DNA from: Janthinobacterium rivuli
GTDB taxonomy: Bacteria > Pseudomonadota > Gammaproteobacteria > Burkholderiales > Burkholderiaceae_D
NCBI RefSeq assembly: GCF_029690045.1
Contig: NZ_CP121464.1
Span: 682,001-746,000, forward strand
Direction of reading: 5' to 3'
Length of the DNA stretch: 64,000 nucleotides
Shown here: positions 28,288-37,413 of the stretch, in pieces
Position numbering within the stretch: the stretch's first letter is position 1
Layout of the letters: every line of letters starts with the position of its first letter
Made by a program: the position numbers and the translations under genes
Notes under the pieces: model-generated
Database searches by the model: none
What the model saw: only the letters and a program-made list of their open reading frames with translations
What the model was told of the DNA's origin: nothing

Positions 28288-29526
28288 TCAGGTACTGCGG
28301 GTGGCAGTGGCCGGCGAAATGCTGGCCGCGCGCCATGCCGGGCCGTACACGGCGCCCACGCCCAGCAGCCAGAACACGAGCGCGCCGGCCAGCAGATAGA
28401 CGGGTGGCAGGCGGGCCATTTCCAGCTGGCTGACCAGCAACTGGTTCAAGCCCAGGGCCAGCAGCACGCCGCAGGCCACGCCGACGCTGGTGATCATGAA
28501 ATTCTCCGTCAAAAAATAGCGCAGGATGTCGACGCGGCGGGCACCGAGCGCGCGCCGCACGCCGATCTGCTTGCGGCGCTGCGTCACCCACAGGCTGGCG
28601 ATGCCGACGATGCCGCTGGCCGTCACCAGCAGCAGCAGGGTCGACACGGCGATCAGCATCCATGACAGGCCGCGGTCGGCCCGGTAGCGTGACGTGCGGT
28701 GCTTTTCCAGGGTATCGGTGCGTACCAGCAGGCGGTCGCTGGTGGCAGTGCGGATGGCTTGCTCGGCCTCCTTCATCAGGCGGTCGCGCTGGCCCGGTTC
28801 GGCGCGCACCGCATACAGCAACGAATCGCGTCCGCCCGTCAGGCGCGCCGGCATCAGGATCGAATATTCGCCTTCGGCCTTGACCTGGCCCACCTGCGTC
28901 TGCAGCCGTTCAACGACGCCGACCACGCGCAGTTCGGGATCATCTGCGCCGTTGCCCCGGTACAGCGTCTTGCCGACAAAGCTGGTTTCGCCGGGCCAGA
29001 TTTTTTGCGCCGCGGCGAGCGTCACGATGGCCACCGTGGGGTAGCGGTCGTCGACATCTTCATCGATCTCGGGTACCTCCTCAGGCAGGAAGTCGCGTCC
29101 TTCCACCAGCTTCAAGCCATAGGTCTTGACCAGGGCATCGGGGGTGACGTAGGTCGAGATGTTGGCGCTGGGCGTGACCTGGCTGCGCTTGGCCGACACG
29201 CTGGTGGAGTTGCCGGAGCGCGACAGCACCGCCTGCGACGTTTGCGCCACCGACAGCACGCCCGGCAAGGCGCGCAGCAGAGCCGCCTGGCGCTTCTGTT
29301 CGGACAGCTGGCGCTGGTGGTTGCCGCGGTTCATGTTCTGGATATGGACATAAAAAATATCGTTTTCAGCGGCCACGCCGGTGGGCCGGGCGGCCACGGC
29401 CTGGCGCAGGTTGACGATGTGCAGGGCATTGGCCAGGATGGCCAGGCTGATCGCGATCTGCACGGCCACCAGGATGGCGCCGGTTTTGCTGCGCATCAGC
29501 GCCGACAGGATGGGACGGATTTCCAT
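28288..29526 (-). CDS. ABC transporter permease, MacB/FtsX type (second)
   Basis: 412 residues: one N-terminal membrane helix (about 19-38), a MacB-type periplasmic core domain (about 45-270), then three C-terminal helices with the FtsX fold (LSWMLIAVSTLLLLVTASGIVG, then QRRKQIGVRRALGARR). The ATG at 29526 has GAGG 6 bases upstream, better than the ATG at 29538. It is paired with another permease of the same type and a separate ATPase, so a heterodimeric MacB-like channel is inferred. Substrate unknown (peptides, lipids or drugs). Confidence 0.88.
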   Translation of the reverse strand: MEIRPILSALMRSKTGAILVAVQIAISLAILANALHIVNLRQAVAARPTGVAAENDIFYVHIQNMNRGNHQRQLSEQKRQAALLRALPGVLSVAQTSQAVLSRSGNSTSVSAKRSQVTPSANISTYVTPDALVKTYGLKLVEGRDFLPEEVPEIDEDVDDRYPTVAIVTLAAAQKIWPGETSFVGKTLYRGNGADDPELRVVGVVERLQTQVGQVKAEGEYSILMPARLTGGRDSLLYAVRAEPGQRDRLMKEAEQAIRTATSDRLLVRTDTLEKHRTSRYRADRGLSWMLIAVSTLLLLVTASGIVGIASLWVTQRRKQIGVRRALGARRVDILRYFLTENFMITSVGVACGVLLALGLNQLLVSQLEMARLPPVYLLAGALVFWLLGVGAVYGPAWRAASISPATATRST

Positions 29527-29554
29527 GCTGGACCTCATGTTGGGTAAAGGATGT

Positions 29555-30877
29555 TCATTGGGATTTGAGCTGGATCGCCGGCGTCACCTGGCAGGCGCGC
29601 CAGGTGGGCAGCAGGCCGGCCAGCAGGGCCGCCAGCACCGACATGGCAAACGTCAGCAACAGCATCGGCACATCCATGTGCGCCACGGTGCCCAGTTCCT
29701 TCGACTGCTGGCTGACCACGGCCAGCGCGCCAAACGCCAGCAGCAGGCCGATCACGCCGCCGGCCAGGCCGATCACGCCGCTTTCGATCAGGAACTGGCG
29801 GAAGATGTCGCGCCGCGTGGCGCCCAGCGCGCGGCGGATGCCGACCTCGCTGGCGCGCACGGAAAACTTTGCCAGCAGCAGGCCGATGGTGTTGACCAGG
29901 CATAGCAGCAGAAAGCCGAAGGCCAGCCAGGCCGCCAGCTTGTTGTCGTTGTCGACCACCTTCAGGAAGGCCATCCATTCGTTCAGGTCGTACAGCTTGT
30001 TGGGCGCATTGCGCATCATGCGTCCCAGCTTGCGCTGCTCGCCCGCATAGGCATCCAGATACTGCTGCAACTGGCCACGCTCGCCGCTGCTGGCCATCTC
30101 GAACCAGAACTGCAGCCAGGTGCAGCCCGAAGCGAGCCTGCCCTGGTAGCCGGGGGCGTTATTGTCGCCGTTGCAGCTCATGCCGCCGTCGTGTTCCGTC
30201 TCGTGGCGAATCGCGCTGGCAAACGGGATGAAGAATTCGTCTTCCGCGCCGAAAGCGCCCTTGCTGCCGATGATGCGGTGCGGGCGTGGCACCACGTCCC
30301 AGGTCGCCAGCACACCCGTCACCATGTAGGGCCGGCCCAGCACCGTCACGCGCTGGCCGACCGGGTTGTTCGAGCCCACCAGTTTTTCAGCCAGCGCGCG
30401 GCTCAGGACGATCACGTCGGCGCCGCTGGCGTCATCGGCTTCGCTCCACGGCTGGCCGTACAGGAAGGGGGCGTCGAACATGCTGAAAAAATCGCGCGTG
30501 GGCGCAATGCCCTGGGCATTGAAAGACCCGATATCCTTGCGCGCCGGCTCGACCGGACCGGCCACGCCGTACATGACGGTACGGCGCACGCCCATCTTGC
30601 TGGCCATGAAATTGCGCGCATCGATATAGCTCATCTGGGCTTGCGAGAAGCCGGGCTTGTCGCCAGGGACGTAGCCTTTGACGGGCAGGATGTCGATCAT
30701 CGGCACGAACATGCGGTCGCTCTTGTGCGGCAGCGGATCGCCCGACATGGCGTGCAGGATGGTGACGGTGGAGACGCTGGCGGCCACGCCGACGGCCAGG
30801 GTCAGCACCATCAGCGCCGTCAGGGCGCGGTTGCGGCGCAGGCTGCGCAGGCCCAAGGTGAAATAGTAGCGGAACAT
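29555..30877 (-). CDS. ABC transporter permease, MacB/FtsX type (first)
   Basis: 440 residues with the same plan: a helix at about 20-40 (ALTALMVLTLAVGVAASVS), a large periplasmic domain, and a C-terminal three-helix FtsX domain beginning near VGIRRALGATRRDIFRQFL. Transcribed 10 bases after the ATPase gene. It is not a recent duplicate of the second permease: similarity is mainly in the membrane domain. Confidence 0.9.
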   Translation of the reverse strand: MFRYYFTLGLRSLRRNRALTALMVLTLAVGVAASVSTVTILHAMSGDPLPHKSDRMFVPMIDILPVKGYVPGDKPGFSQAQMSYIDARNFMASKMGVRRTVMYGVAGPVEPARKDIGSFNAQGIAPTRDFFSMFDAPFLYGQPWSEADDASGADVIVLSRALAEKLVGSNNPVGQRVTVLGRPYMVTGVLATWDVVPRPHRIIGSKGAFGAEDEFFIPFASAIRHETEHDGGMSCNGDNNAPGYQGRLASGCTWLQFWFEMASSGERGQLQQYLDAYAGEQRKLGRMMRNAPNKLYDLNEWMAFLKVVDNDNKLAAWLAFGFLLLCLVNTIGLLLAKFSVRASEVGIRRALGATRRDIFRQFLIESGVIGLAGGVIGLLLAFGALAVVSQQSKELGTVAHMDVPMLLLTFAMSVLAALLAGLLPTWRACQVTPAIQLKSQ

Positions 30878-30886
30878 GGTTTCTCC

Positions 30887-31603
30887 TTACGCTGTCACGG
30901 GGTGCTGCGGCCTGGCCGACAGCGTGGCGCGGTGCTGCACCAGATCCGACACCTGGCCGTCGATGATGTGCACATTGCGCTGGCTGCGCAGCGCCAGTTC
31001 CGGATCGTGCGTGACCATCAGGATGGTGGTGCCTTGCGCGTTGATGTCTTCGAGCAGTTCCATCACGCCGCGCGCCATCTGCGTATCCAGGTTGCCCGTC
31101 GGTTCATCGGCCAGCAGCAGCTTGGGCGAGCCGGCCAGCGCGCGCGCGATCGCCACGCGCTGCTGCTGGCCGCCCGACAATTCGGCCGGATAATGCTTCA
31201 TGCGCGACGCCAGTCCCACCTTGGCCAGCGCTTCTTCGATGCGCTCCTTGCGTTCGGCGCGGTTGAAGCCCCGATAGCGCAGCGGCACGTCGACGTTGTC
31301 GAACAGCGACAGGTCGGGAATCAGATTGAAGCCCTGGAAGATGAAGCCGAGTTTTTCATTGCGCAGGCGCGAGCGGGCATTGTCGTCCATGCCCCGGACG
31401 TTGACGCCGTCGAGGATGTATTCGCCGTCCGTGAATTCCTCGAGCAGACCGGCGATGTTCAGGAAGCTTGTCTTGCCCGAGCCGGACGGCCCCGTGACGG
31501 TGACGAATTCACCTTGTTGCACATGGATGTCGAAGCCGCGCAGCGCGTGGGTTTCGATCATGTGGGTGCGGTAGACTTTGCTCAGGTTTTGCATGCGCAG
31601 CAT
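30887..31603 (-). CDS. ABC transporter ATP-binding protein, MacB/LolD type
   Basis: 238 residues. Walker A GPSGSGKTS (about 38-46), Q-loop FQGFNLIPDLS, signature LSGGQQQRVAIARAL, Walker B LLLADEPTGNLD and H-loop VTHDPE. The size and DEPTGNLD form are typical of the MacB/LolD/FtsE group that powers mechanotransmission rather than transport through the membrane domain. It works with the two permeases and the adaptor. Confidence 0.93.
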   Translation of the reverse strand: MLRMQNLSKVYRTHMIETHALRGFDIHVQQGEFVTVTGPSGSGKTSFLNIAGLLEEFTDGEYILDGVNVRGMDDNARSRLRNEKLGFIFQGFNLIPDLSLFDNVDVPLRYRGFNRAERKERIEEALAKVGLASRMKHYPAELSGGQQQRVAIARALAGSPKLLLADEPTGNLDTQMARGVMELLEDINAQGTTILMVTHDPELALRSQRNVHIIDGQVSDLVQHRATLSARPQHPVTA

Positions 31604-31630
31604 GGAGGGCTCCTGGTTGGATGAGTGTTG

Positions 31631-32902
31631 TTAGTTGAGCGAGACGCGGGCCGCGTTCTCGAAGTTTTCCGTGCCGGCGACGACCACCTTGTCGCCCAGC
31701 TTCAGGCCGTCGAGAATTTCCACGGCCGAGACGCTGGTCGCACCCAGCTTGATCGGCGTGCGCATCGCCACGCCATCGCGCACGACGTAGGCGAAACGGC
31801 CGCCTTCGGCTTCGACGAAGGAGCCGCGCGCCAGCATCAGCACATTCGGTTTTTCATCGATCAGCAGGCGCGCCGCCACGCGCTGGTTCTGGCGCAGGCC
31901 GGCCGGCTGCTCGCCGTCGAAACGCACGCGCGCCAGCACCTGGTTTTTCACCACTTCCGGCGACAGCGCCGACAGCTTGCCGGTCGCCTTGATGACGCCC
32001 GTTTCGATCTCGGCGCGCATGCCCAGGCCGATGTCGGCGACATACGTTTCCGGCACCTCGAGCTCGATTTCCAGCTGCGACAGGTCGACCAGGGTCATCA
32101 GGGCCGTATTGGCTTGCACCACGCTGCGGTTGGCCACCGACAGGGTGCCGATGAAGCCGTTGACGGGCGCGCGCACGGTCAGCTCGTCGACCCTGCGCTG
32201 GGCGTTGTCGCGGCTCAGGCGCTGGCGTTCGAGTTCATTGCTTTTTGTTTTCAGGGCCAGGGTCACGTCTTCGCTTTCCAGACCTGCCGCCTGCGAAGCG
32301 TGCTTGCTGCGGATATCGGCCGAATTCAAGGCATCCTTGGCCTTCTGGTAATCGATCTTGGCGATGATGCCCACCTGCGCCACGCTTTCATAGCGTTCCA
32401 GCGTGCGCTGTGCGGACAGGCGCTCGATTTCGGCCGTATCGGCTTCGCGCCGCGCCAGCAGTTTCTGCTTCTTGGCCAGGATCTGCTGGCGCGCCACTTC
32501 CGCTTCCAGCTGCTGCACGCTCGATTGTTCGCGCTTGAGCGCGTCGGACAGGTCCGGCGACTCCAGCACGGCCAGGATGTCGCCCTTTTTCACCGTGTCG
32601 CCCGCCTTGGCTTTCAGCGTGACGGTGGCCACCGTGGTCGAATACAAGGTCGGGCTGATCGAGGCGACCACGCGGCCAGTGACGGCCGCGTCGCGGATCA
32701 GGGTGCCGCGCGTGACCTCGGCGATGCGCAGGCGGCTGCTGTTGACGGAATGCTCGCTGTTGCGCCAGCCGGCAACGACAGCGATGGCGGCACCGATGAC
32801 GATGACGGCGCCGGCCAGCAGCAGGGCGCGTTGCTTGTGGCGCTGGCCCGGCGGGGCGGTCAGTACGGCGTCTTGGGAGGAAGTATCGCGGATCATGGTC
32901 AT
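31631..32902 (-). CDS. Periplasmic adaptor (HlyD/MacA-like membrane fusion protein)
   Basis: About 423 residues: one N-terminal membrane anchor (about 25-45, ALLLAGAVIVIGAAIAVVAGW), a lipoyl/barrel-sandwich half (KAGDTVKKGDILAVLESPDL), a long coiled-coil hairpin (about 110-215), the second lipoyl half (VRAPVNGFIG), and beta-barrel and membrane-proximal domains. First gene of the six-gene operon. I chose the ATG at 32902 (32896 also possible); the longer start at 32932 would overlap the sigma-54 promoter. It should link the inner-membrane transporter to an outer-membrane TolC-type channel, which is not encoded here. Confidence 0.9.
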   Translation of the reverse strand: MTMIRDTSSQDAVLTAPPGQRHKQRALLLAGAVIVIGAAIAVVAGWRNSEHSVNSSRLRIAEVTRGTLIRDAAVTGRVVASISPTLYSTTVATVTLKAKAGDTVKKGDILAVLESPDLSDALKREQSSVQQLEAEVARQQILAKKQKLLARREADTAEIERLSAQRTLERYESVAQVGIIAKIDYQKAKDALNSADIRSKHASQAAGLESEDVTLALKTKSNELERQRLSRDNAQRRVDELTVRAPVNGFIGTLSVANRSVVQANTALMTLVDLSQLEIELEVPETYVADIGLGMRAEIETGVIKATGKLSALSPEVVKNQVLARVRFDGEQPAGLRQNQRVAARLLIDEKPNVLMLARGSFVEAEGGRFAYVVRDGVAMRTPIKLGATSVSAVEILDGLKLGDKVVVAGTENFENAARVSLN

Positions 32903-32927
32903 GTCTCGTGAAGGATGAATTTTCCAA

Positions 32928-32943
32928 TGCACGATCCGTGCCA
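32928..32943 (-). promoter_or_regulatory. Sigma-54 promoter of the transporter/two-component operon
   Basis: Minus-strand element TGGCACGGATCGTGCA matches the -24/-12 consensus (TGGCACG-N4-TTGCA) with one mismatch. The invariant GG and GC are exactly 10 bases apart. The predicted start site is about 12-15 bases downstream, around 32917, just ahead of the adaptor ATG. Confidence 0.78.
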
Positions 32944-32981
32944 GTGATTAAGCCATTGATTTGAATAGAAAAAAATTCTCG

Positions 32982-33022
32982 TGTCCGGCTGTCCGAAGTG
33001 TCCGCGCTGTCCAGCATGTCCG
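32982..33022. repeat. Five TGTCCR direct repeats, candidate enhancer (UAS)
   Basis: TGTCCG at 32982, 32990, 32999 and 33017 and TGTCCA at 33008, so spacings are 8, 9, 9 and 9 bases. The block centres about 85 bases upstream of the predicted sigma-54 start, a normal place for enhancer-binding protein sites. Alternatively the 9-base period reflects Cys-Pro-x codons in an N-terminal extension of the MutS-like gene. Confidence 0.5.
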
Positions 33023-33103
33023 TCCGCGCAAGTTGTGCTTGATAAATTGGCAATCGCCTGCATCTGCTGTGGCGACTCCTTTTTTGACTCTTCCCCAGGC
33101 GCC

Positions 33104-34669
33104 ATGCATCCGTTCCTCCAGCAACTTTTCCCTGCCCGTGCCTTGGCGCCAGCGCTCGACTATCCCTTTGCACGCAGCGACGTGGCGATGCTGCAACGGC
33201 TGACGGGCGAGGCCCCAGCGCTCGACGGCCAGACCTGGAACGAGCTGCTGCTCGACCAGTATGCGTCGCAACTGGCGCGCGAGACCAGCATCTTCGGCCA
33301 GCAGGAGCTGCACCGGCGCCTGAGCGGCGGCCAGGCCGATCCGGCCTCCATCGCGCGCGTCCGGCGATTGCTGGACGATCCGGCCCAGGCGGCCAGCCTG
33401 CAGCACGCCTGCCTGCCCTTGCGCCAGGCCGATACGGAAGTGAGCGAGACGCTGTTCGGTGCGGCGTTGCCGCCGGCGCCATGGTGGAGCGTCTGGCTAT
33501 GGCTGGTGCCGCTGGCCTTGTTGCTGGCCATCGCCGCCAGCTGGCTGGCAGGTTGGCCGGCGCTGTTTGGCGTACTGGCCGCCTGTGTTGCGCTGATGAC
33601 CGTACAAGTGCGTTTTTACGAAAGCGCCAAGCTGTGGGAACGCACGCTCGATACCTTGCGCCACCTGCTGAAAACCCATGCCGCGCTGGTGCGGCTCGAT
33701 GTGCCGGCAGCCTCGTCATTGGCTGCCGGCAGCGCGCAGGCGGCCAGGCTGACGCGCGCCATCGAGCGTTCGTTGCTGCATTACGTGCCCTTCATCGATA
33801 CGCTGCTGGTCGAATATGGCGACTGGCTGCTGCTGAAAAACGTCAAGCGCTATTTCCGCACGCGCCAGCTGGTGGCGCGGCAGCTGCCCTTCCTGCGCGA
33901 GACCTTTACGCAGGTGGCCCAGCTGGAAGCGGACCTGGCGCTGGCGCGGCGGCTGCGTGCGGCCCCCGTGTTTTGCTGGGCGGGCACCGCGGCGCGGCGC
34001 GCGCTGGCCTTGCAGGGCATGCGGCATCCCTTGCTGGAGAATGCCGCGCCGCTGTCGTTCGGCGTGCAGGGCAAGGGCTGCTTCATCTCCGGCCAGAACG
34101 GTATCGGCAAGAGCACCTTGCTGCGTTGCATAGGCCTGAACCTGGTCTGCGCGCGGGCCTTTGGTTTCTGTTATGCGGACAGCGCCGATGTGCCGCACCT
34201 GGTCGTGTACGCGAGCATGCAGAATGAAGACTCGCTCGATGGCGGCGAAAGTTTGTATATCGCCGAATTGCGGCGCGCGCGCGAATTGCTGGCGCTGGCC
34301 GAGGAGGGCGCGCCGGCCCTGTTCCTGATTGATGAAATCTTCCGCGGCACGAACCACCTCGAATCGGTGGCGGCGGCGGCGGCCGTGCTGCACAGCCTGG
34401 CCGCAGATCACCTGGTGATCGTCTCGTCGCACAACCTGGTGCTGGGGCCGCTGCTGGAAGACTGCCTGGCGCCGTGGTGCGTGCGCCGCGATGATGCCGG
34501 CGCGCTGCTGCTGGCGCCCGGCGTGCTGCAAGCAACAAATGGCATCGCCCTGCTGGCCCAGCGCGGTTTCGACGCCGGCATCGCGGACAAGGCCGGCCGC
34601 GTCTTCGACTGGCTCAGCACGCACATGGCGCAGCCGGCCGATTGCGGCGGCGTGCTGGAACGAGCCTGA
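33104..34669 (+). CDS. Membrane-anchored MutS-like ATPase
   Basis: 521 residues from the ATG at 33104. There is no mismatch-binding or connector domain. An N-terminal helical part (1-125), two membrane helices (about 129-148 and 152-169), a lever-like helical region (about 175-285), and a C-terminal MutS-type ABC ATPase with Walker A GQNGIGKST (330-338), MQNEDSLDGGESLYIAEL, Walker B LFLIDEIFRGTNH (406-418; MutS has DEIGRGT) and SSHN in the H-loop. A role in mismatch repair is unlikely; function unknown. The frame stays open upstream to a GTG at 32981 with CPx repeats; neither start has a good SD. Convergent with the phosphoethanolamine transferase. Confidence 0.85.
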   Translation: MHPFLQQLFPARALAPALDYPFARSDVAMLQRLTGEAPALDGQTWNELLLDQYASQLARETSIFGQQELHRRLSGGQADPASIARVRRLLDDPAQAASLQHACLPLRQADTEVSETLFGAALPPAPWWSVWLWLVPLALLLAIAASWLAGWPALFGVLAACVALMTVQVRFYESAKLWERTLDTLRHLLKTHAALVRLDVPAASSLAAGSAQAARLTRAIERSLLHYVPFIDTLLVEYGDWLLLKNVKRYFRTRQLVARQLPFLRETFTQVAQLEADLALARRLRAAPVFCWAGTAARRALALQGMRHPLLENAAPLSFGVQGKGCFISGQNGIGKSTLLRCIGLNLVCARAFGFCYADSADVPHLVVYASMQNEDSLDGGESLYIAELRRARELLALAEEGAPALFLIDEIFRGTNHLESVAAAAAVLHSLAADHLVIVSSHNLVLGPLLEDCLAPWCVRRDDAGALLLAPGVLQATNGIALLAQRGFDAGIADKAGRVFDWLSTHMAQPADCGGVLERA

Positions 34670-34678
34670 CGGCCGCGC

Positions 34679-36604
34679 TTACTTTTCCTGCTTCTCCGGC
34701 GTGCTCTTGTCGATCACTTCGCGGCAATCGCCGCGGATGATGGCGTTGTCGTAGTTGGTCCAGCCATAGCTGTCGACGTAGCGCTTGTGCTGCTTGAAGC
34801 GGGGGCTGGCGATGCTCCATTCGGGCTGTTCGCCGGCAAAGCGGATGTCGCCCAGGTCGAGCAGGGTGTGGAACATGTTTTCCGTCGACAGGCGCGCCTT
34901 CTGATGGCGCTTCAGCTGCGTCACCTTGTCCGGATAGTGCTGCTGGAATTGCGGCGAATACCAGACGAAGGCGGGCACGTGGAATTCGAACTGCGTGTTG
35001 TGGCCATGGAAGGCCAGGCGGCAGGTGCCGTCGTACAGGGTCTGGCCGTGGTCGGCCACGTAGACGAGCGAGCTGCGCAGGGCGGTGCGCTGGCCATCGT
35101 CCTTCAGCATGCCGATCACGTTCGACAGGAACCAGTCCGTGTACAGGATGGAGCTGTCGTAGCTGTTGTTGAGCTGCGGCTTGATGGCCGTGTCCGTGTA
35201 GACGGGCTTGTCGACGCCGAACAGCGACGGCTGCCACTTGTCGAACGCCTTCGGATAGCGCTGGCTGTAGTTCCAGTGGCTGCCCAGGGTGTGCAGCACG
35301 ATGAGTTTTTTCGGCGCCGGGTCGGCCAGCGCGTTCTTGAATGGGTCGAACAGGATCTGGTCGAAGTTCGAATTGTTGGTGAAGCCGCCCAGGTTCAGGA
35401 ATTGCACCACGTCCGCTTCCTTGGCAAAGACGGACACGGGCGTGTCGAACTGGCCGAACGAAATCTGGTTCGACAGCCAGTAAGTCTTGAAACCCGCTTC
35501 CTTGTAGGCGGTGAGGAAGGATTTCTCTGAAAAACCATCCTTGAGGCTTTGCGTGGCCGGCTTGCGCGAGATGATGACGGGCACGGACAGGCGCGTGGCG
35601 GAAACGGCCGTGATGACGTCGGCCAGCGGCACCAGGTTGCTTTCCTGTTTCAGCAGGGGATTGGTGTCGCGTTCATAGCCGTTCAGGCTCCAGCGGTCGT
35701 AGCGCGACGATTCGCCGATCACCATGACCACCACTTCCGGGTGGGGATCGGGCTGTTGCTGGTGCGCGCCGAAACGGAAGCTGCTGCTTTTCTGTCCCAG
35801 CTCGGCCAGGTACCGGCGTTCTTTGTAGAAATCGAAGCCGCGCGCGGCCAGGCCGAAAGGCCAGGAATTGCTGACGGTGTCGAAGGCGTAGGGCAGGCGC
35901 GCCCAGTGGGGCAGGCTGGGCCAGCCCAGGCCCGTTTCATCGGCGCCGGCGATGCTGGAGTTCTCCGGCTTGCTGCTCTCCTCGTCTTCCTCGGCCGTGT
36001 CGTCGTCGGCCGAGCTGGCGTCGCCGAAGCCGGAGGCGCCCGCCTTGCTGCCGGCCGCCGGCCCGCTGGCCTTGGCCGGTGCGGTGGCGCTGTGCAGGAC
36101 CTTGGCCTCGAAACCGAATTCATGGCCATAGGCCCAGAAGCCGCCCAGCAGGAGCAGCAGCACGAAGGCGGCCGGGCGCGTCTTGCCGCGCCAGTCCAGG
36201 TCGCGCGTGCGCGTGGCCGCATACCAGCCCAGCGCGCACCAGGTGATCACGCCCAGCATGACGGCGCCCATCAGCCACACTTTTTGTCCGAGGAATTCCA
36301 TCGCTTCCTTGGGGCTGGTTTCGAAGATGATGCCCAGGTGGTGCGTGGAAATACCCTGGCCATAGAAGATGAACAGGTAGATTTCCGTCGGCAGGGCCAG
36401 GAAGGCGGGCACCAGCAGCCAGTGGAAATACGCGGGACGCTTGAACACGCTCCAGACGGCCAGCCAGGCCAGCAGCTCGAAGGTGAGCATCTGCCAGGGA
36501 TGCTCGAGCGAACGTCCCAGCAGCGCGGGGATGAAGGGTACGGCCGTCAGCAAGGCATACGTCAGGAGCAGGAACAGAGTGGCAGGGCGAAGCAAGGAGC
36601 GCAT
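34679..36604 (-). CDS. Phosphoethanolamine transferase (EptA/CptA-like, alkaline phosphatase superfamily)
   Basis: 641 residues: about five N-terminal membrane helices (roughly residues 8-30, 38-54, 60-82, 108-130, 145-162), an unusually long low-complexity acidic linker (about 174-225, with ADDDTAEEDEES), then a periplasmic sulfatase-fold domain. Catalytic segment VIGESSRYDRWSLNGYERDTNP: S299 follows E298 where EptA has the Thr nucleophile. The other metal site is YVADHGQTLYDG, followed by HGHNTQFEFHVPAFVWYSP. Likely transfers phosphoethanolamine to lipid A or another envelope glycan; the target is not determinable. Transcribed away from rpsL. Confidence 0.88.
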   Translation of the reverse strand: MRSLLRPATLFLLLTYALLTAVPFIPALLGRSLEHPWQMLTFELLAWLAVWSVFKRPAYFHWLLVPAFLALPTEIYLFIFYGQGISTHHLGIIFETSPKEAMEFLGQKVWLMGAVMLGVITWCALGWYAATRTRDLDWRGKTRPAAFVLLLLLGGFWAYGHEFGFEAKVLHSATAPAKASGPAAGSKAGASGFGDASSADDDTAEEDEESSKPENSSIAGADETGLGWPSLPHWARLPYAFDTVSNSWPFGLAARGFDFYKERRYLAELGQKSSSFRFGAHQQQPDPHPEVVVMVIGESSRYDRWSLNGYERDTNPLLKQESNLVPLADVITAVSATRLSVPVIISRKPATQSLKDGFSEKSFLTAYKEAGFKTYWLSNQISFGQFDTPVSVFAKEADVVQFLNLGGFTNNSNFDQILFDPFKNALADPAPKKLIVLHTLGSHWNYSQRYPKAFDKWQPSLFGVDKPVYTDTAIKPQLNNSYDSSILYTDWFLSNVIGMLKDDGQRTALRSSLVYVADHGQTLYDGTCRLAFHGHNTQFEFHVPAFVWYSPQFQQHYPDKVTQLKRHQKARLSTENMFHTLLDLGDIRFAGEQPEWSIASPRFKQHKRYVDSYGWTNYDNAIIRGDCREVIDKSTPEKQEK

Positions 36605-37029
36605 AAGGGAGGGCAGCGAAAAATGTCCGCTATTATCAATCCTTTTGTTGTCTTGCGGTCATACAAGAATGTGCGCGCCAGATGCTTGGTGGCAGAGAAA
36701 GAATGTCAAATCGTCAAGCGCCGCGAGGCGGCGGCGTCTGCGCGCTGCGGCCAAAGATTAGTCAAAATGCTACAAAAGTGCCGCTTTTTTGCCTTTTTTT
36801 ATAGCAAAAAGTGGTAAACCGATTGACCCCCTGTAACACAAGGTCTAAACTAGCGAGTTCTCGATTTTATTCTGCTCATCGTTTACGTATTGCTTGGCAT
36901 TTCATGGCCGCTCCTTATCGAGTGGCTGCGGGCGCCTCCGGTGCGCAGTAGATGAAAGCGGGACGAGGTTTTAGTCGCCGGGCATCTTGCCCGGGTTATT
37001 AATCGTAGTTTTTTGTTGGATTTATAACG
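36605..37029. other. Intergenic region upstream of rpsL
   Basis: 425 bases without a gene. It holds the rpsL promoter (36823-36851) and a leader hairpin (36978-36994: CCGGGCA, loop TCT, TGCCCGG). The rest shows nothing I can name. rpoB-rpoC, often found before rpsL, are absent. Confidence 0.6.
36823..36851 (+). promoter_or_regulatory. Sigma-70 promoter of the rpsL (str) operon
   Basis: TTGACC (36823-36828), 17-base spacer, TAAACT (36846-36851). This gives a leader of about 170 bases that includes the CCGGGCA/TGCCCGG hairpin. Confidence 0.75.
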
Positions 37030-37413
37030 ATGCCAACCATCAATCAATTGATTCGCAATCCACGCGTCGCTTTGACCGTGAAGAGCAAATCGCCGGCGCT
37101 GGAAAACAGCCCGCAAAAACGTGGCGTCTGCACACGTGTTTACACCACGACTCCAAAGAAGCCTAACTCGGCTCTGCGTAAAGTCGCTAAAGTTCGTCTG
37201 ACCAATGGTTTCGAAGTCATTTCGTACATTGGCGGTGAAGGCCATAACCTGCAAGAGCATAGTGTTGTGCTGTTGCGCGGCGGTCGCGTTAAGGATTTGC
37301 CGGGTGTGCGTTACCACATGGTTCGCGGTGCCCTGGATACCCAAGGCGTTAAAGACCGTAAGCAATCGCGTTCGAAGTACGGTACCAAGCGCGCTAAAGC
37401 TGGCAAGAAGTAA
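37030..37413 (+). CDS. rpsL: 30S ribosomal protein S12
   Basis: 127 residues. The decoding-site protein motif [22 protein letters not shown] is split by K42-K43, and [13 protein letters not shown] carries the second streptomycin-related loop; both are wild type, so no target-based streptomycin resistance is seen. First gene of the str block, followed by rpsG, fusA and tuf. Confidence 0.98.
   Translation: MPTINQLIRNPRVALTVKSKSPALENSPQKRGVCTRVYTTTPKKPNSALRKVAKVRLTNGFEVISYIGGEGHNLQEHSVVLLRGGRVKDLPGVRYHMVRGALDTQGVKDRKQSRSKYGTKRAKAGKK

Noticed and set aside
32981-33103. Start of the MutS-like protein at GTG 32981 with a Cys-Pro-x N-terminus
   Set aside because: No Shine-Dalgarno sequence is present and the segment overlaps the likely regulatory repeats. 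The ATG at 33104 is preferred, but the alternative is kept as a finding.
36605-36822. Small gene or RNA in the region upstream of rpsL
   Set aside because: No frame with a good SD and no RNA motif recognised; only the promoter and leader hairpin further right are supported.
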